Part shown: positions 37,499 through 49,171 of the stretch, one piece after another | Layout: every line of letters starts with the position of its first letter | Position numbering within the stretch: the first letter of the stretch is position 1 | NCBI GenBank assembly: GCA_028023455.1 | Contig: JAQFVV010012536.1 | Coordinates: 2,620,001-2,684,000 of the forward strand | Origin: Epiperipatus broadwayi | Lineage: Eukaryota; Onychophora; Udeonychophora; Euonychophora; Peripatidae | Reading direction: 5' to 3' | Length of the DNA: 64,000 nt | The notes under the pieces: model-generated | Seen by the model: the letters and a program-made list of their open reading frames with translations, nothing else | Database searches by the model: none | Told to the model about the DNA's origin: nothing | Position numbers and translations under genes: made by a program

Positions 37499-38079
37499 TA
37501 TTTATGTCTATTTTAGTCTGTCTGGATAAAATTTTACAATTCAATTTTTATTCACTTCCCAATTATTTATCTATTTGAACATGTGAATATATATATATAT
37601 TCCTGATCACAGTAAATTTTTTTAAAAGTTTGCAAACAATTTTAGCAAAAAATTAATAAAAATGTTAATTTTTTATATTTATTTATAATATTGATGTTAA
37701 TGGAGTTGAACTGCACTACTGGTAATTTAAACTTAATAATTCGTTGACAGCATTAGCAAGTTCGTTCAACATTTTCCAAAGATAGATTAAATAAATTCAT
37801 TAATTAAATAATTATGAACCAAATTTTACTAGTTTGTCTCCTATGTTTGTGGGAATGAAAACAAAATTTCACTAAATTGTAACTATGGCAACACTATTTA
37901 AAAAACTAAAAAATTAAAAAAAACTTAAAAACTTTTTTTATTCGTTAAAAATACATTAAAAAAATAAAAAGAAATAAAAAAAATATTGTTATTTCCACAG
38001 TACTCTTTATATAATGCAAACAAAAATAAAAGTATATAACATACATGTTCAGAAAAACATTTCTCACTTTTATTTTTTT

Positions 38080-38168
38080 TCATATGTCAAATGCGTTGTC
38101 CGGGAAGCAAACCCAGACCAGCAGCTTGGAAGGCAGCTATGCTAACCACTAGGCCACCAATGCTTGAC
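38080..38168 (-). repeat. Short tRNA-derived SINE
   Basis: About 90% identical by eye to the copy at 37400. The minus strand shows the tRNA-like arms and GGTTTGCTTCCCGG, and the A tail corresponds to the T run near 38070. Confidence 0.65.
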
Positions 38169-38832
38169 TCCTCTCTTGCAAAAGCCAAAGATAATTTATT
38201 TTTTAGTGCATTTATACCACTAAAATATTTTTTTAAATCATTTTTTCACATTTAGAATTAGAAAAGTATTCTTTTATTTTTTTTTAACATTATCACAACT
38301 ATATCTGATTTAGTCTTCTAGTATACAAAGATTTTCTCTCTTCATTTGAAATGTTTTTCACTTGTTCTTGATTTTTAGCTTTATCTACTAGATTTTTTTT
38401 TTTTTTTATTTGTTTGTTTTTTTAATATTTTTTGAATACCTACTTTATTGTTTTTATTCTTTTAATATTCATTCTTATTTTGTGATATATTTTTATTACT
38501 AATATCATCAAAAATAGAAATTATTATCTTATTTTTATTATAGAATGCTAGATGGCGCTCTAACTGCAATAATTAGTTAACATACATACCTAATAGTTGA
38601 AAAGGCATAAACCTATGTGCTGAAAAAGCTTTGTTTTGTGTAATTATTGTTATTTCTTAAACACTCATTGACTTATGATTCTGGCAGTGTTTTACCGACA
38701 GCTGGCTCAGCATATTTAATTACTTTATGTTTAGTATACCTTTTCTTCAGAACTCTAAATCAACAAGTGCTTTTTATGAAAAGAATTAATACTTTGAGAA
38801 TTATTATTAATGTATTTATATAATTATTGTAT

Positions 38833-39018
38833 TTAGAGAGGATTTGAACCCAGGCTTTTAAGCTTCCTTCAGTCATCGACTCCATCTTATACAAACAAGA
38901 CACATGACCACATACGAGCGAAAAAATAAATGCACGTATGTGATCATGTGCATCGGTTGCATAAGATGGAGTGAAGGGAACTTGAGAGTCTAGGTTCAAA
39001 TTCTCTCTAATTACAACT
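38833..39018. repeat. Family B tails as a fold-back
   Basis: The left arm carries 'ggatttgaacccaggctttt' and the right arm 'agtctaggttcaaattctctc', complementary tRNA-like tails, with the stretch 'gactccatcttat' matched by 'ataagatggagtg'. The ribozyme-bearing body is absent. Confidence 0.65.
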
Positions 39019-39351
39019 AGCTTAAAATATAAATATTATACATATATTTAAATATTATATAGTTATTGTATGTGATTTTTTTATTATTTATTATAATTTT
39101 TTATTGCTGCATTTTACTTTGTTCTGTAAAAGTTATATTTTCAAAATACTTTTGAGTTTTGTTTATAAATTGTTTGAGTTTATAAAATGGCATTTATTTA
39201 GTCACAGGTTGCTTATTGGGTGATATCTATGAATCTGAGACATTTTGTTTAAAATCTGATCTTTTAGTTGGTTAAAATTTGAAAGTTTAATTGATCTTTT
39301 TGTCAGCTTTTTGTTATTTTTGCAATTCTATTCAATAACGTAAGAATAGTT

Positions 39352-39462
39352 GTCAAGCATTGGTGGTCGAGAGGTCAGCGACAGCTACTTTACAAGCAGT
39401 TGTCCCGGGTTAACGGGTTCGCTTCCCGCCTGATGCTGTGACACATGAGGGGGGAAAAAATG
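39352..39462 (+). repeat. Short tRNA-derived SINE, best-preserved copy
   Basis: Starts CAAGCATTGGTGGTCGAGAG, has an arm CTACTTTACAAGCAGTTG, and ends with GGGTTCGCTTCCCGCC, CATGAG and an A-rich tail. The absence of a matched acceptor stem and the A tail separate it from a tRNA gene. Confidence 0.7.
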
Positions 39463-39794
39463 TAAGAACAGTTCACAGTTCACTCTTTTTTCACCATTCA
39501 TAGCAAGCTTGAGTAATCAAAGATTATTTAAATCCCCTTTCTCTTGATTTGTTTCTGGCTTTTATCTTGATCAATGGAAATTTCGGATTCAAAGCTGAAA
39601 GTAATGGTGTTATGATTCGTTTTATTTATTTATTTTTGTTTATATATTGTAATTGAATTTTTTAATCTATTAATATTGTTTAGTTTCTCTGTATATATAT
39701 TTTCTGTTTTATGGACTTGTATCATTTCTTTCTTGTTTATGTATGTGTCTGTATTTTTGATTTGAAAGAAGAGCAACTATTTGTGAACCTAGTC

Positions 39795-39907
39795 TTGCGT
39801 TGTTAGCCGAGAGGTATCGCATCCGCCTTGCAAGCAAGTAGTTGGTTGCAGACGGTTGTGGGTTCGCGTCCCGGCCGATGCTATGACATAGGAAAAAAAA
39901 AAAAAAC
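39795..39907 (+). repeat. Short tRNA-derived SINE, second subfamily
   Basis: GCGTTGTTAGCCGAGAGGT (A-box side), CGCCTTGCAAGCAAGTAG, then GGTTGTGGGTTCGCGTCCCG (B box) and a run of A. It is the same subfamily as 60222-60330. The long middle section resembles a tRNA with a long variable arm. Confidence 0.7.
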
Positions 39908-40511
39908 TATTTGTGAACCGAATAATTTACTGAATTATGTATATTCTTATTTGGCAATTCAAAGACGATTATCAGTCTATCTTATTATTCATTATGATTT
40001 ATAAATTTGTTTGTAATTTGTATCTTTTTTTTTTGCCTTCGCTAAAACTATAATCGCATTTCTCCACAGTTTTTTAACAAATTTTATTACCATAAAATAT
40101 TGAATTGTTTTTAATATATTAATGTTTTCTGCAATTTGAAATTATTAATAGCTTTTTTAAAATTTAAAAAGTTTAAACTCAAAATTGTAGTTCTCATTAA
40201 TTATAGTTGTTTTAAGCGGGAGGGGCAGAGAACATAATAAATATATATGATAATTATAAATACTTAATCTTTTAATATCTTTCACTATTTTATGCATATG
40301 CTCATGCGTACGACTGGTTATGTGTTTGTTAAGTTGATTCGTCTAGAAAAAAACAATAATTTGTATTGTTTTTTGAATATATATATATATATGTTATTGA
40401 TAGATCGCTAAAATTTATTATGTAAGTTTAACATTGAGATGCCAGGATAAATCATAATAAGAAAGTGCCAAGATATGATAAATCACTGCAATCACTCCTA
40501 ACAATATTTTT

Positions 40512-40880
40512 ACACAGATGCAAAACTCTCCATATAGTAGTGTCATTCGGTGCAAGCCAGAGTAATCAGTGGATGCAGGAAGATTCGTGCCTAAAATTAC
40601 TATCTAGTGCCTACTCTTGCAATATCCCCAAACTACTTTCTAGTTTGTGGCTTTTATCAGTGAGCAGCCTTGGATCTGAGAGCACTGCACTTGGATCTTA
40701 GGATCTAATGCAACTCTTCAGCATTCACCTTATACCTTATTAGCTAACTATAAAGCTTTGAGTCCAAAATGAAAACACAATAATATTTTTAATTCAAGCT
40801 CATTAGCTTGTATAGTCATATATAACTGAACTCAGTTCAGCATCCATACTTTTTGGTGTTTTTTGTTCTTCAATCCTATT
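40512..40880 (-). repeat. Family A element, left half of an inverted composite
   Basis: The minus strand carries the family A body. Its hammerhead-like motif (about 40625-40668) has CTGATAA in place of CTGATGA and TAGAAAGTAG around the GAAA. It also includes the inner region after the ribozyme (ATCTTAGGATCTAATGCAAC) shared with the next copy. Confidence 0.65.
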
Positions 40881-40889
40881 GGGCAGGAT

Positions 40890-41333
40890 TGGTATTAAAC
40901 CACTCAACATCACATGATCACCATTCTTTATGCTTACACAAGCTGTTTACACAGAGGCAAAACTATCCATACAATAGTATACCATTCAGTGCTTCAATTG
41001 AAAACATTATTGTGTTTGCATTTTGGACTCAAAGCTTTGTAGTTAACTAATTAAGGTAAATAGTGGCTGCTGAAGGGTTGCATTAGATCCTAAGATCTAA
41101 GTGCAATGCTCTCAAATCCAAGGTTCCTCACTGATGAAAGCCACAAGTGAGAAACTAGTCTGGGGATATTGGATAAGTAGACATTAGATAGGGATTTTAT
41201 GCCCAAACCTTTCTACATCCATTGATTACTCTGGATTGCACTGGGTGGCACTACTGTATTTAAAGTTTTTCCTCTGTGTAAACAGCTTGTACAAGCATAT
41301 AGAATGTGATCATGTGATATTTAGTGGTTTAAT
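40890..41333 (+). mobile_element. Family A element with both long inverted ends
   Basis: Left end TTAAACCACTCAACATCACA and right end ..GTGATATTTAGTGGTTTAA. The outer ~100 bp are inverted copies, including ATGATCACC and the GTTTACACAGAGGCAAAACT block against its complement. A plus-strand hammerhead motif lies at 41125-41166. Confidence 0.7.
41125..41166 (+). ncRNA. Hammerhead ribozyme-like motif (family A)
   Basis: Stem I 5' strand TCCTCA (41125-41130) pairs with TGGGGA (41161-41166), six pairs with one G·T. Core CTGATGA (41131-41137) and GAAA (41151-41154) are intact. Stem III is A-T, C-G closing TA, followed by C at 41160 as the cleavage nucleotide. Hairpin II (AAGCCACAAGTGA) is eroded compared with the family form AGGCCACAAGCCA. 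Confidence 0.55.
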
Positions 41334-41454
41334 AATAATGTTTTTACTTGGCATTCTGTTACATCATTATTCAGCCTTCTTTCAGGCAAATAATTTAACA
41401 TGTACACAACAAATTTAACGTTAGGGTTTTGTCTAACATGGGCATTTTATGTTG

Positions 41455-41620
41455 TAACTTGTGATCTTGATATTCTACCACCTTGGAATTTTTGTAATGA
41501 ATAGTTAAACTATGTTGCTATGTAATGCATGCACTGGCACTGATATGGCACTGCAGACAGCGTGGAGAGAAAACCAGTCACAGTTACCCTTTTATTAAGA
41601 CACTGTATATACATTGTTAC
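41455..41620. repeat. Dispersed repeat family G, copy 2
   Basis: Counterpart of 35636-35830 (see there). Confidence 0.45.
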
Positions 41621-41814
41621 TAATATCTCTTTGGTTGCAATAATATAGGATGTCATTGGCAATAATTGATATGAATTTTATTTTAAATTATTAGGAAATG
41701 TCACAAACATTCTCTACATACAGTGATGAAGTGTTTATTGAATGTAAAAAATTTGGTAATTTGATCATCTGCAATCAGTGTTGATTTTTCAACTAATAAT
41801 GGTACACTAATAGA

Positions 41815-42945
41815 TTTATGATATAATATAGTTGCAGTAATATTGGTGTGGCAACATAATGTTACAGTGGTGTTCCAGTATGAATGTATTACTACTGGAG
41901 TTGTAAATACAGTAGTGAGGTAGTAATGTTGAAGCGATGGTGCAGTACAGCCATAGTAATGTTAAAACATGATGTAATAATATTAAAAATGGTGCTGCAG
42001 TTATGGTGCTGTCGTAATGCAATAATGTTATAATAGTGATGTTGCCATAGTGATGCAACAATGCTACAATAATGTTGCATTGCATTAATAACTGTAATAA
42101 TGTCGCCATAATGATGTAACAGTGTAGCAGCAAATGTAGTCATGTCATAACAATATTGCAGTGATGTCATAGCAGGATGCAATAGTCATGTAATAATATT
42201 GTAGTCATATGTAAAATGTTGCAAAAGAAGTGCAGTAGTACTAAACAATGTTACAGTGTCAGTAGTGTGTTGGTGTAGTGGGGATGCAATAATGATGAAG
42301 TAATGTTATATAGTAGATTGTAAAAATGTTTCAAAAGCAGTACAGTAGTGCTATAATAATATTACAATGGTATAAGTACTATTGCATTGATTTTGCAGTG
42401 TTGTTGTAGAAGTGATACAATAATGTAATAATAATGTTGCAGTCACATGTAATAGTGATGCAATAAAGTGGTGCAATAATGCTTTAACAATGTTTCAACT
42501 AGTGCTGTTATAATTTTGCAGTGGTGGTGGTGCAGCAGAGGTACAAAAATGTAGTGATGTTCCATATCGATATAACAATGTTGCAGTAGTCATGCAACAC
42601 TGATGGTGAGGCAGTGGCCATGTAATGATTGTTGCAGTAATGCTGTAGTAATGTTGCAGTGATGTAACTGTAGTAGTGTAATAATGTTGCAGTGATTTTT
42701 TCTAGTGATGTAATATGGTAGTAGGGCAGTAGTAATAACATGTTAGTATATAGTGGTGCAGTGATGTTGCTATAGTGAGTAATACAATAGTGATGTAATT
42801 GTGTTTCAGTAGCATCTAATAATATTTGAATAGTGGTGCAGTAGTATTGGAGCAACGATGCAAAGGTTTCAGTAGTGCTGTAATGTCATTGTAGGTGGTG
42901 TTGCATTTGATGCTACTGCTACGTATTTCTCCATCTATAAACTCA
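41815..42945. repeat. Degenerate satellite of GTAATAATGTTGCAGTGATG-like units
   Basis: For 1.1 kb the plus strand is made of irregular repeats of 'taataatgttgcagtgatgt', 'gcagtagtg' and 'gatgcaataatg' words, with strong purine/pyrimidine trinucleotide character but no fixed period. Frames on the minus strand that read as Leu-Leu-His-His-Tyr repeats come from this composition. Confidence 0.85.
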
Positions 42946-43375
42946 GTGATAGTGCTATTGAGCAAATACATAAAAATATATGTTAATCTGGGTAGATAAC
43001 CTGAAAATTTTCTCACTACTTAATTAATCTATGCTTCAGTTGTTACCTATACTTTCTGTATTTATAAATTCAGTGGCCTGCCATAAAATACAATTTGAGG
43101 AATTGGAATTAAACAAAAGTAGTTAACTAATATTAAGAACAGTTTTTTATTCAACATTCCATGTTTGACAATTGTAAACATGACTGTAGAATCATATGTT
43201 GCACACTTAACAGCACATTTCTGATACTGATTTAATGTTACAAATCTAAAATAATTGCATAATTATTAGGGTGATCATATGATATTCACACAAACAAGTG
43301 TCTAAGGGTGGATAACAATTTTCCATTAAATTAACCAATTAAGCCCATTATACCACACTGATAAGTTGTATAGAA

Positions 43376-43540
43376 GAAAACCATTACACATCACATGATC
43401 ACCATTCTTTATTTTTACATAAGCTGTTTACACTAAAGAAAAACTCTCCATACAGTTAGTGCTTGCCTGCATTCATTGATTACTCTGGCTTGCACTGAGT
43501 GGCACTACTGTATGAAGAGTTTTGTCTCTGTGTTTGTATA
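43376..43540. repeat. Family A repeat, short form
   Basis: Both family A ends are present (..ACATCACATGATCACCATTC.. and ..TACTCTGGCTTGCACTGAG..GAGTTTTG) with the ribozyme section missing. Confidence 0.6.
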
Positions 43541-44082
43541 GGAGAATTTAGCAAATATTGTGGATTGCAAAACCTAATATAACTCTCAAGGAAGATATGA
43601 CTTGCATCTTTATATGCTATACCAGATATTTGCAGAATGGTTTTCTTATAAGATTTTGCAGGTTGGTATTGTATAGAGATTATTATTTAACTGCATTCTT
43701 ATCTAATGACTTTATTTTATCGAGACATTGTCATTGTTAAAGATGCTTAGCACAATAGTAAAATGACACATTCTGGAGAAAAGTGTCCATGGATCACAGC
43801 CACATGTCATCATTTCCAGTGTCAAATCTTTATTGAATTCCTGAGCAATAAATCATTCGATTATTAACACTAATTGCCTACGGTTTAACTTTATTATTAG
43901 CTTTTAAATTTTTACTTGCAATATCGTTATCCATATTTACAAATGTTACACTAATGATTTATAATTTATTGTTTGTTTTATAATCTTTTGTTTGTTATAT
44001 ATTAAAAATAATTCAATAAAAAATTATTTAATAAAACAACTTTTATAATAATATTATGTTTAATTAACCTCACCAACCCGGA

Positions 44083-44111
44083 TTTCGCCCCTATATTGGA
44101 GCCTTATCAAG
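44083..44111 (-). ncRNA. Degenerate hammerhead-like motif of the Penelope-like element
   Basis: On the minus strand: TTGATAA (decayed CTGATGA, 44104-44110), one unpaired G, hairpin GCTCC-AATATA-GGGGC (44102-44087), GAAA (44086-44083), and TCCGGGTT that can form a short stem III. Two core changes should prevent activity. Confidence 0.5.
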
Positions 44112-44447
44112 ATGTAAATACACTTAAAGTTATAATATAATTCTTTCTATTTTACAGCAACTCCATCTACAGGCTTCATTTTACATTACAATATTAAAGA
44201 TAAAATAAATATTCTATTTCCTATTCATTACATACATAAATAATTATACATAATATTTACTTATAAATTATAATCATGTATTTACATTATACAATCATAT
44301 ATATATACTTTAATGTTATTTATAAATTTCTTAATTTTCTCTTTCTTACATATTATAACTATATTTAATAAATTAAACTCAACATAATTAGATTGATAAT
44401 CATCTATATAAATATATACATATAATTTACCTATAATTATACTTAAA

Positions 44448-44865
44448 TTAAATTTTCCAGCTATCTAATAACACCCATTTTCTAACCAACTTTACAGGAC
44501 CTTTAACTATATTCATACATTTTTCAAAATTCTCTTGTATATGCAAAGATTCATAACATATCCTCTCACTATACTTCTTTACATATTTAATTACTTGAAT
44601 GTTTTTTTCACAATTTATTCTATGTCCAGTATTTAAAAATTGTAGATAAATCCCTGATCTTATATCCTTCCTTTTAATTGCTCTATCATGTTCTTTACCT
44701 CTTTCTAATGCAGTTTTTTCTGTCTGACCAATATATATCTTGTTATAAAATTCACAAATAATCTTATACACTAACCCAGCTTTATCATTCTCATTATTAT
44801 TTTCTATATTACATATCCATTTGTCTAATGATGTACTGTTTTTCCATCCTATTGATAAAGGAAAA
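44448..44865 (-). pseudogene. GIY-YIG endonuclease domain of a Penelope-like element (partial)
   Basis: The frame reads ..LVYKIICEFYNKIYIGQTEK.. (the Y-x10-YIG motif), then a block ending KEHDRAI, then NTGHRINCEK and ERICYESLHIQEN, matching the order of the GIY-YIG domain at the C-terminus of Penelope-like proteins (His and Glu positions conserved). The ORF proper is 107 codons from 44771. The same frame is readable for about 30 residues further upstream (..SLDKWICNIENNNENDKAG). It ends at TAA 44448. As an isolated domain without the reverse transcriptase it cannot retrotranspose; in the intact protein it would nick the target DNA. Confidence 0.85.
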
Positions 44866-45559
44866 AATACTTAATAATATTAAAGTTTTCAATTTGGATA
44901 AAAAAATTAGTGAGAAATTTTAAATTTTTATTTTGATGTAGTATTCAGTATTCTTAATGGTACAGCTATGTAGCAATATTAAATTGTATCTAGGCTTTCT
45001 TCATTTTTAATTTTTAGACCTATATAAAACTAAAAAGTTAAAAAATATTTTTAAGATATGGAGATGGGGACACATTTTTATTCACACAAATGCACTAAAA
45101 AATAAAAAATACACCATAAAGTAAAAATAAATTTTCTTCAATGTTTACAAATAAAAACATGCAGCCATCTTGTTTAATAATTTTCAAGTCAGATTCCCAA
45201 ATAATTATTTAAATTAACTTTCAATTAACATCCTTTTTCTCATAGTAATCTGATCTATTTGTTAGATGTGATGAATATATCAGCATTGATACAATAAAGC
45301 GGCCTTAGAAGCAAGTGATCCGATAAATTGACATAGTATATTTTTTAAATATAGTCACCCCAAACTTTTATTTGTCAAAGCTGCACTTTGTAGTACATTT
45401 ATGTTAATAAAGATGTTTTTTTTTTCTTTTTTTTTATTATGACATAGTTTTTAAAATGTTTCCTATGTTTTCATAATGTTTTATTTTGTTTGAATTCATA
45501 CTTTCTTGAAATAAATCCAACTTTAGAACTTTTAAGCAATATTTAAACCATTGATTTGA

Positions 45560-46340
45560 TGCACTATGACTCTTCCTTTATCGAAGTCAGAAATCTCTCA
45601 GCCACTATGCCCAAAGAAACCTGTTAGCCACCTTATCTTCTGTTTCCATTCCCCACAATAAGTTTTTCCCATATTCTGCTCCATTCCATTTCCACATCAT
45701 CTTTGTCCACTCTATGGCCTTTATATCAAAATTGTCCTTATATTTTTCCAAACCCAGTGTAAAAATCAAGAACACACTTTCTGTATACATACTTTGTTTA
45801 TATTTATTCTCCCACACTTCATTATTCATACCCTTTCAGCTTGTGAGCATTTACACTAAATTAGTTGATGCCTAATATTTTCCATGTCTTCCTTATATAA
45901 CTTGCAGACTAAATCACTCATATTTTTCCATTTGTGTTTATATTCCCTTGTTTCTAATAATCCTGTTCAAACCTTAAACAGTAAACTACTTTCTTTGCTA
46001 GTATTATAAATTAACACACACCCAATATTCTGATTACTTCTATATACATTTAAACTTTTTTAACTTTTAGTTCTCCATCTCTCCAACTCCATATTTTTTA
46101 TTAATACACCTCCATTCTTTGCCACTATAACACTCAACAATCCTTCTAACACAATCATCTCACCTTTTGTATAAGTATACTGGCATAAAATCTTTATCCA
46201 AATCTTCTGCAAACTACACTATCTTTCTCACCCATCTTGTTGCCTGTCTTTACTTGCAACCCAATTAAATACTATTTTGGCTATTATCTTACTATCCCTT
46301 TGAATTAAAGCTCTCTGAGTAGTGCTACCTACATGACAAT
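45560..46340 (-). pseudogene. Non-LTR retrotransposon 3' fragment (same LINE as at 53200)
   Basis: The minus strand is homologous to 53560-54180. It includes a frame reading MNNEVWENKYKQSMYTESVF and IEWTKMMWKWNGAEYGKNLL then ..VANRFLWA, plus the block corresponding to LSVIVAKNG. Many stops and a deletion of the zinc-knuckle region mark it as a relic. It contains no catalytic domain. Confidence 0.7.
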
Positions 46341-46620
46341 TATTTATTTAAGTAGTAACCTCACACTTTCTTATTAAGCTTTATTCATTTCACAGTTTCT
46401 TATTAAACTTTATTTAGTTTATATAATTAAAAAATTAAATTCCAATCACCATTTTTAAAAAAAAAAAAACTTTATTTATTGCTTACTGAATAAAAAAAAA
46501 TCAGTATTATAAAAGAAAAAATACAAAGCAAAAAAGACACAATTGGAAGATATGTAGGAATGAAGCAACAGTATTTTTAATAAATTTGCAAGTAGTAGAA
46601 AGATTTTGAAAACTAGAAAA

Positions 46621-47160
46621 CTGTAATATAATAAGCTTTCTAATAGCTCTAAATAACCTTTTCTCATAAATGCTGTAAGAGAAAGCATTTAAAAATCTCT
46701 ATTTAAAATTATTCCTATCTCCAAACCGGTTTCAAGCCACTGGCTATCCTCAGTGAGACATTAGGATATTCAAACACTAGATTTAAAATACCAGATCAAG
46801 CTCAGCAGTTGTCTAATACTTAACTATTAAGTGGAAAATCTGAAATTTTTACACATCTATATGTCTTCAAATCCAGCTATCTAACTTAAATAGCTATATG
46901 GGCCTGAACAAACTTCAGCTACACCATATATTAATAGCCTTAGCAATATAACATTGCCAAAGCCTCAAAAGCTAAACTATAATAATAAAAAATCAAGTCA
47001 TACATCATGTGACTTAATAATTTTGTATTATAAATGTAATATAATGAGTGTGCCAATAGCTCTAAACAAGCTTTTTCAATAAATGCCACAAGAGAAAGCA
47101 TTTAAAAATCTCTATCTAGAATTATCCGTATCCCCAAACCGGTTTCAACTGATTGTGGCC
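46621..47160 (-). mobile_element. Family C direct dimer, 413-bp period
   Basis: Two ~120-bp direct repeats (46622-46740 and 47035-47153) share TAATATAAT, AATAGCTCTAAA, AGAGAAAGCATTTAAAAATC and CCAAACCGGTTTCAA. They lie 413 bp apart with a single unit body between them. On the minus strand each repeat begins in the hammerhead motif; the 46.7 kb motif is recognisable, and the 47.1 kb motif keeps only GAAA and stem III. This is the arrangement expected of a retrozyme: ribozyme-bounded monomers in tandem. Confidence 0.7.
46718..46758 (-). ncRNA. Hammerhead ribozyme-like motif (family C)
   Basis: On the minus strand: core CTGAGGA (46753-46747), hairpin T-AGCC-AGT-GGCT-T (46746-46734), GAAA (46733-46730), palindromic CCGG forming a two-pair stem III with A-T, then T as the cleavage nucleotide (UU). 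Stem I pairs are A-T, C-G, G·T and then weaken. All core bases are present. Confidence 0.5.
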
Positions 47161-48737
47161 AGAAACGAGTGCTATTGTTAGTTAGTCTTTTGCCCATTTT
47201 TTTAACTAATAAAAAAAATTATTTATATATGCATATAGAAACACATAAAAAGAAATGTAAACAATTAATAGAAACAAAAGCTTGCAGTTAAGAATAAACA
47301 ACTTTTAGTATATTGGCTTTCTAATGCTTTGATGCTATGATAAAAAAAGCTTAGTATTTACGTAATTTTAATTGAGCTTAGCACTTTCGATACCTCTTGG
47401 TATCATGTTCATAGTACTGAATAATTAATAATCAAAAGGGTTTATTGCTCACGAGTCCATAAGAAGTTTGAGCACCTGAAATGACAGGGTTTTAAGTATA
47501 ATCCATGAACCTTTATTTCTGATCCACCAGCTTTCCATTGGATTAAATTTCACAAGGAAAAAAGTAATCAAGTGATTTGTGTACTTGTGAATTCAGATGG
47601 AGTTGAAATACCAAAAATAACAGAACTGGACCACGACCTTTAAGCTCCAGAGCCTGCCAGTCTATGCAAGGTAGCAAAGTGAATGTCATTATAGGAAGTA
47701 TCTTCTAGTGCCTAACATTAATATGGCAAATTAAAGTATTTAATTTATTAAGATAATGTTTCAGGAAATAAAAGTCAGTCCATTATTTCTAACAAGAAGA
47801 TTTACGAACATTCAATTACGCAGAAATTATTAAGTGCAATTGAACTTTTTCATCAAATTTATTAAAATCTGATAAACTATGAACATCTTGTGATTTTTTG
47901 GTAATGTTTGACAAATAAAGAAGGACTGTAAGAGATAAATGACAAAGTAAAAAAAAAAGTTACCAGGTGATATTAAAGAAGGGAAAAATTAAAACAGCTA
48001 GTTCAAATGCTGAGTGATGTGTTTACATTAGTGAGGTCAAATCTATTCATTGCCAAAATGTCCAGAATCTATCTTAATTCATTAAGAAACTATTAATAGC
48101 TAAAATAACATAATAAAAATAATTATCTAGGAGTATATAATTTTGACCTGCTACTATTAATTACTCAGTGTGGTTATGGAATATATTTGGTTACACTCAT
48201 GTTGTAATGAATTTTTGTAGTCTTCCCACATGATTTGTATTAGATCCAATTAATTTGATATTAATGATCATAGTTTCTTAAATATACTTCATCCCATATG
48301 AAATTAATTTGCTTTCTATTTTTATTATCTGCTTAATACACTGTTTAAAAAGGATTACTTTAAAATGTTCTCACTTATTTTTCTGGAACGGGCCTTAGCA
48401 GATGATTTATAGTAGATCTAGTTGATATGTTACATAACATAAATAATTATTGGAACATATGTCTAATGACCATAGTTCCCTATATGTCTTACATCCTATA
48501 TTAAATCACTTTGCTTAGTATATTGCTTTAAAAAGTTTATTTTTAAAAATATTCATTTTTCTGATACTTAGCCAGGTATATTTTTTAAGAATTAATCTTA
48601 TTATTTCTTTCAGAATTAATTACACAACTAAAATATGATTTTTATACTTCTTCAGTTTTCCAGTAAATTTGGTGCACTAAAAATATAAAATAGTCTCTAA
48701 ATGCTACTCCTGTAGATGGTGTTTTACTTCCTAATTT

Positions 48738-48879
48738 TTATAACAACTTTGAATATTAGGAATGGATACAAAATATTTCCTATTAGAGTTCATCTATAAA
48801 AGTAATTCTTATAACAACTTTGAATATTAGGAATGGATACAAAATATTTCTTATTAGAGTTCATCTATAAAAGTAATTC
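48738..48879. repeat. 71-bp tandem duplication
   Basis: Two copies of a 71-bp unit (TTATAACAACTTTGAATATT.. to ..AAAAGTAATTC) differ at one base (ttcct against ttctt). Confidence 0.95.
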
Positions 48880-48970
48880 TAAGATAGTATGGATTTGCTT
48901 ATATTCTTCGCTTTCACTTTTTTTTGCATATCTTCATATATTCATATATATATATTGCTTATAATACTTC

Positions 48971-49171
48971 TTTCATATACACTTCAATGCAAACAATTTT
49001 TTTAAAAAAACTTCATTTTCCTTACAGTTTCGACTGTCCAGTAGTCTTCATCAGAGCTTTATCCATCCTCTGCTTTAATCCTCTGTTCTGATGAAGACTG
49101 CTGGACAGTCGAAACTGTAAGGAAAATGAAGTTTTTTTAAGAAAATTTGTTTGCATTACAGTGTATATGAA
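48971..49171. repeat. Family E palindrome with hammerhead-like cores in both arms
   Basis: Arms of about 85 bp (48971-49056 and 49087-49171) with a 30-bp centre. Each arm encodes, outward from the centre, CTGATGA, an extra A, hairpin GACTG-C(or A)TGGA-CAGTC, GAAA, then CTGTAAGG. The motif faces away from the centre on both strands (49048-49054 minus, 49088-49094 plus). Confidence 0.85.
49088..49120 (+). ncRNA. Hammerhead-like core (family E)
   Basis: CTGATGA (49088-49094), hairpin of five perfect pairs, and GAAA are all present. However, an extra A separates the core from hairpin II, and the bases after GAAA (CTGTAAGG) leave at most a one-base loop for stem III. I call it hammerhead-like rather than a ribozyme. 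Confidence 0.4.

Larger units (their letters stand above)
44060..44870 (-). mobile_element. Penelope-like element fragment
   Basis: A 3' fragment on the minus strand: the end of the coding region with a GIY-YIG endonuclease domain, then about 330 bp of AT-rich DNA, then a degenerate hammerhead motif. Penelope-like elements are known to carry hammerhead ribozymes in their terminal repeats, so order and orientation fit. The reverse transcriptase part is absent. Confidence 0.75.

Noticed and set aside
39352-39907. Genuine tRNA genes
   Set aside because: Internal promoter boxes are present, but the acceptor stems do not pair, the copies have A tails, and related copies occur at six places; they are SINEs.
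41816-43016. Minus-strand frames rich in Leu, His, Tyr
   Set aside because: They follow the trinucleotide composition of the degenerate satellite and have no domain.
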